Under the pieces are notes generated by a model. It was given only the letters and a program-made list of their open reading frames with translations. It was not told the origin of the DNA and made no database searches. This document shows positions 6,083 through 6,627 of a stretch of 6,627 nucleotides of DNA, in pieces (position 1 is the stretch's first letter; every line of letters begins with the position of its first letter). Source of the DNA: an uncultured Verrucomicrobiota bacterium (GTDB taxonomy: Bacteria > Verrucomicrobiota > Verrucomicrobiia > Limisphaerales > UBA1096); NCBI GenBank assembly GCA_913050205.1, contig CAJXAU010000095.1, positions 1 through 6,627 on the forward strand, read 5' to 3'. The position numbers and the translations under genes are program-made.

Positions 6083-6627
6083 TGAATCAACGTTACAACA
6101 AATGGATTCCAGCCAAGATTATTCAACTCCTCCTCAAAACCCATCGCCTGATACTTAGCGCCGGTTATCACGTTCACATGAAACCCTCCAAAAGGCTTGG
6201 CTAATACCCCCTCAGATTCATCGCTTGTTAAATTGTTGTCCAATTCTGACGCCCGCATCACACTCAGTATTTTGGTTAGTGTATCGTTTTCACCCGCTTG
6301 AAAATTCGACTTTATTGACAGCAACGCTTTGACCAATTCCCCTCCATCACGATTTACTCTAAACTCATGCTCAACTTCATCCCGAATTTCATCCAAAAAT
6401 ATATACCGAAATTCACCCGGATAATCTATCGCCTCTTGACCCTGAAATTCCTTGAATTTTTTAACAGATTCCCCATAGCAACGATCGGCCATGATTGTGC
6501 CTGACTTAATCGAATCTTCTCCAATCGGATTTATGTTTACACCTGCCATATAAGGGACGTTCGGGTTGAGGTGTTTAATACAAATCCCCTTCATTAAGCC
6601 AGCTACAAACGCCAAGTCCCGCACCCC
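6079..6627 (-). CDS. Unrecognised protein, 5'-truncated by the window edge
   Basis: The frame is open to the window edge (GGG at 6627-6625), giving at least 182 residues; a GTG at 6624 could serve as a start but gives no typical N-terminus and has no visible ribosome site, so I treat the gene as partial. The protein is soluble-looking, with no signal peptide or membrane helix. It mixes hydrophobic strands (AFVAGLMKGICI near the start; GFHVNVITGAKY and WNPFVVTLIQ at the end) with an acidic, helical middle (FLDEIRDEVEHEFRVNRDGG). I cannot assign it to a family. Its DNA is clearly lower in GC (about 40% in sampled 60-base lines, against about 55% in a sampled line of the DUF1501 gene) and contains none of the TTGGCCAA palindromes, which could mean recent acquisition or simply weaker constraint. 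Its TGA overlaps the ATG of the next gene as ATGA, so it belongs to the same operon. Confidence 0.7.
   Translation of the reverse strand, partial: GVRDLAFVAGLMKGICIKHLNPNVPYMAGVNINPIGEDSIKSGTIMADRCYGESVKKFKEFQGQEAIDYPGEFRYIFLDEIRDEVEHEFRVNRDGGELVKALLSIKSNFQAGENDTLTKILSVMRASELDNNLTSDESEGVLAKPFGGFHVNVITGAKYQAMGFEEELNNLGWNPFVVTLIQ

Overview
The window looks like part of a chromosome from the Planctomycetes-Verrucomicrobia (PVC) group, most likely a verrucomicrobial lineage. The main reason is the adjacent pair of a DUF1549/DUF1553 protein and a Tat-exported DUF1501 protein, a combination multiplied mainly in that group. The phylum is an inference. All six genes lie on the minus strand and are tightly packed, and no stretch of more than 300 bases lacks a gene.

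In the direction of transcription (right to left) the layout is as follows. First comes an unrecognised, 5'-truncated gene (6079-6627) of visibly lower GC. A small, mostly helical protein with FlgN-like features follows (5651-6082), sharing an ATGA stop/start with the gene before it. Nine bases later begins an NtrC-type sigma-54 activator (4214-5641). Its receiver domain is atypical and carries Glu in place of the phospho-accepting Asp. A 76-base gap holds an excellent Shine-Dalgarno sequence and a weak promoter candidate. Then come the DUF1549/DUF1553 protein (2029-4137) and the DUF1501 protein (750-2015). A TPR-containing exported protein follows (1-750, running off the window) and starts in a TAATG overlap. 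A strong intrinsic terminator hairpin sits just after the DUF1501 stop, inside the first codons of the TPR gene.

Functionally, the right-hand part could be a small regulatory operon, possibly flagellar if the FlgN-like call holds. The left-hand part encodes exported proteins of the kind found in PVC cell-envelope gene sets, whose biochemical role is largely unknown. Nothing in the window ties the activator to the exported genes: no convincing sigma-54 promoter was found.

The most striking non-gene signal is a short palindrome, CTTGGCCAAG. It occurs six times exactly, and its core TTGGCCAA nine times, in 6.6 kb, where about 0.006 and 0.1 would be expected by chance. All copies are inside coding sequence, nearly always read as Leu-Gly-Gln or Leu-Ala-Lys, and several sit in weakly constrained protein segments. 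This resembles a highly iterated palindrome such as cyanobacterial HIP1, but with a different sequence.
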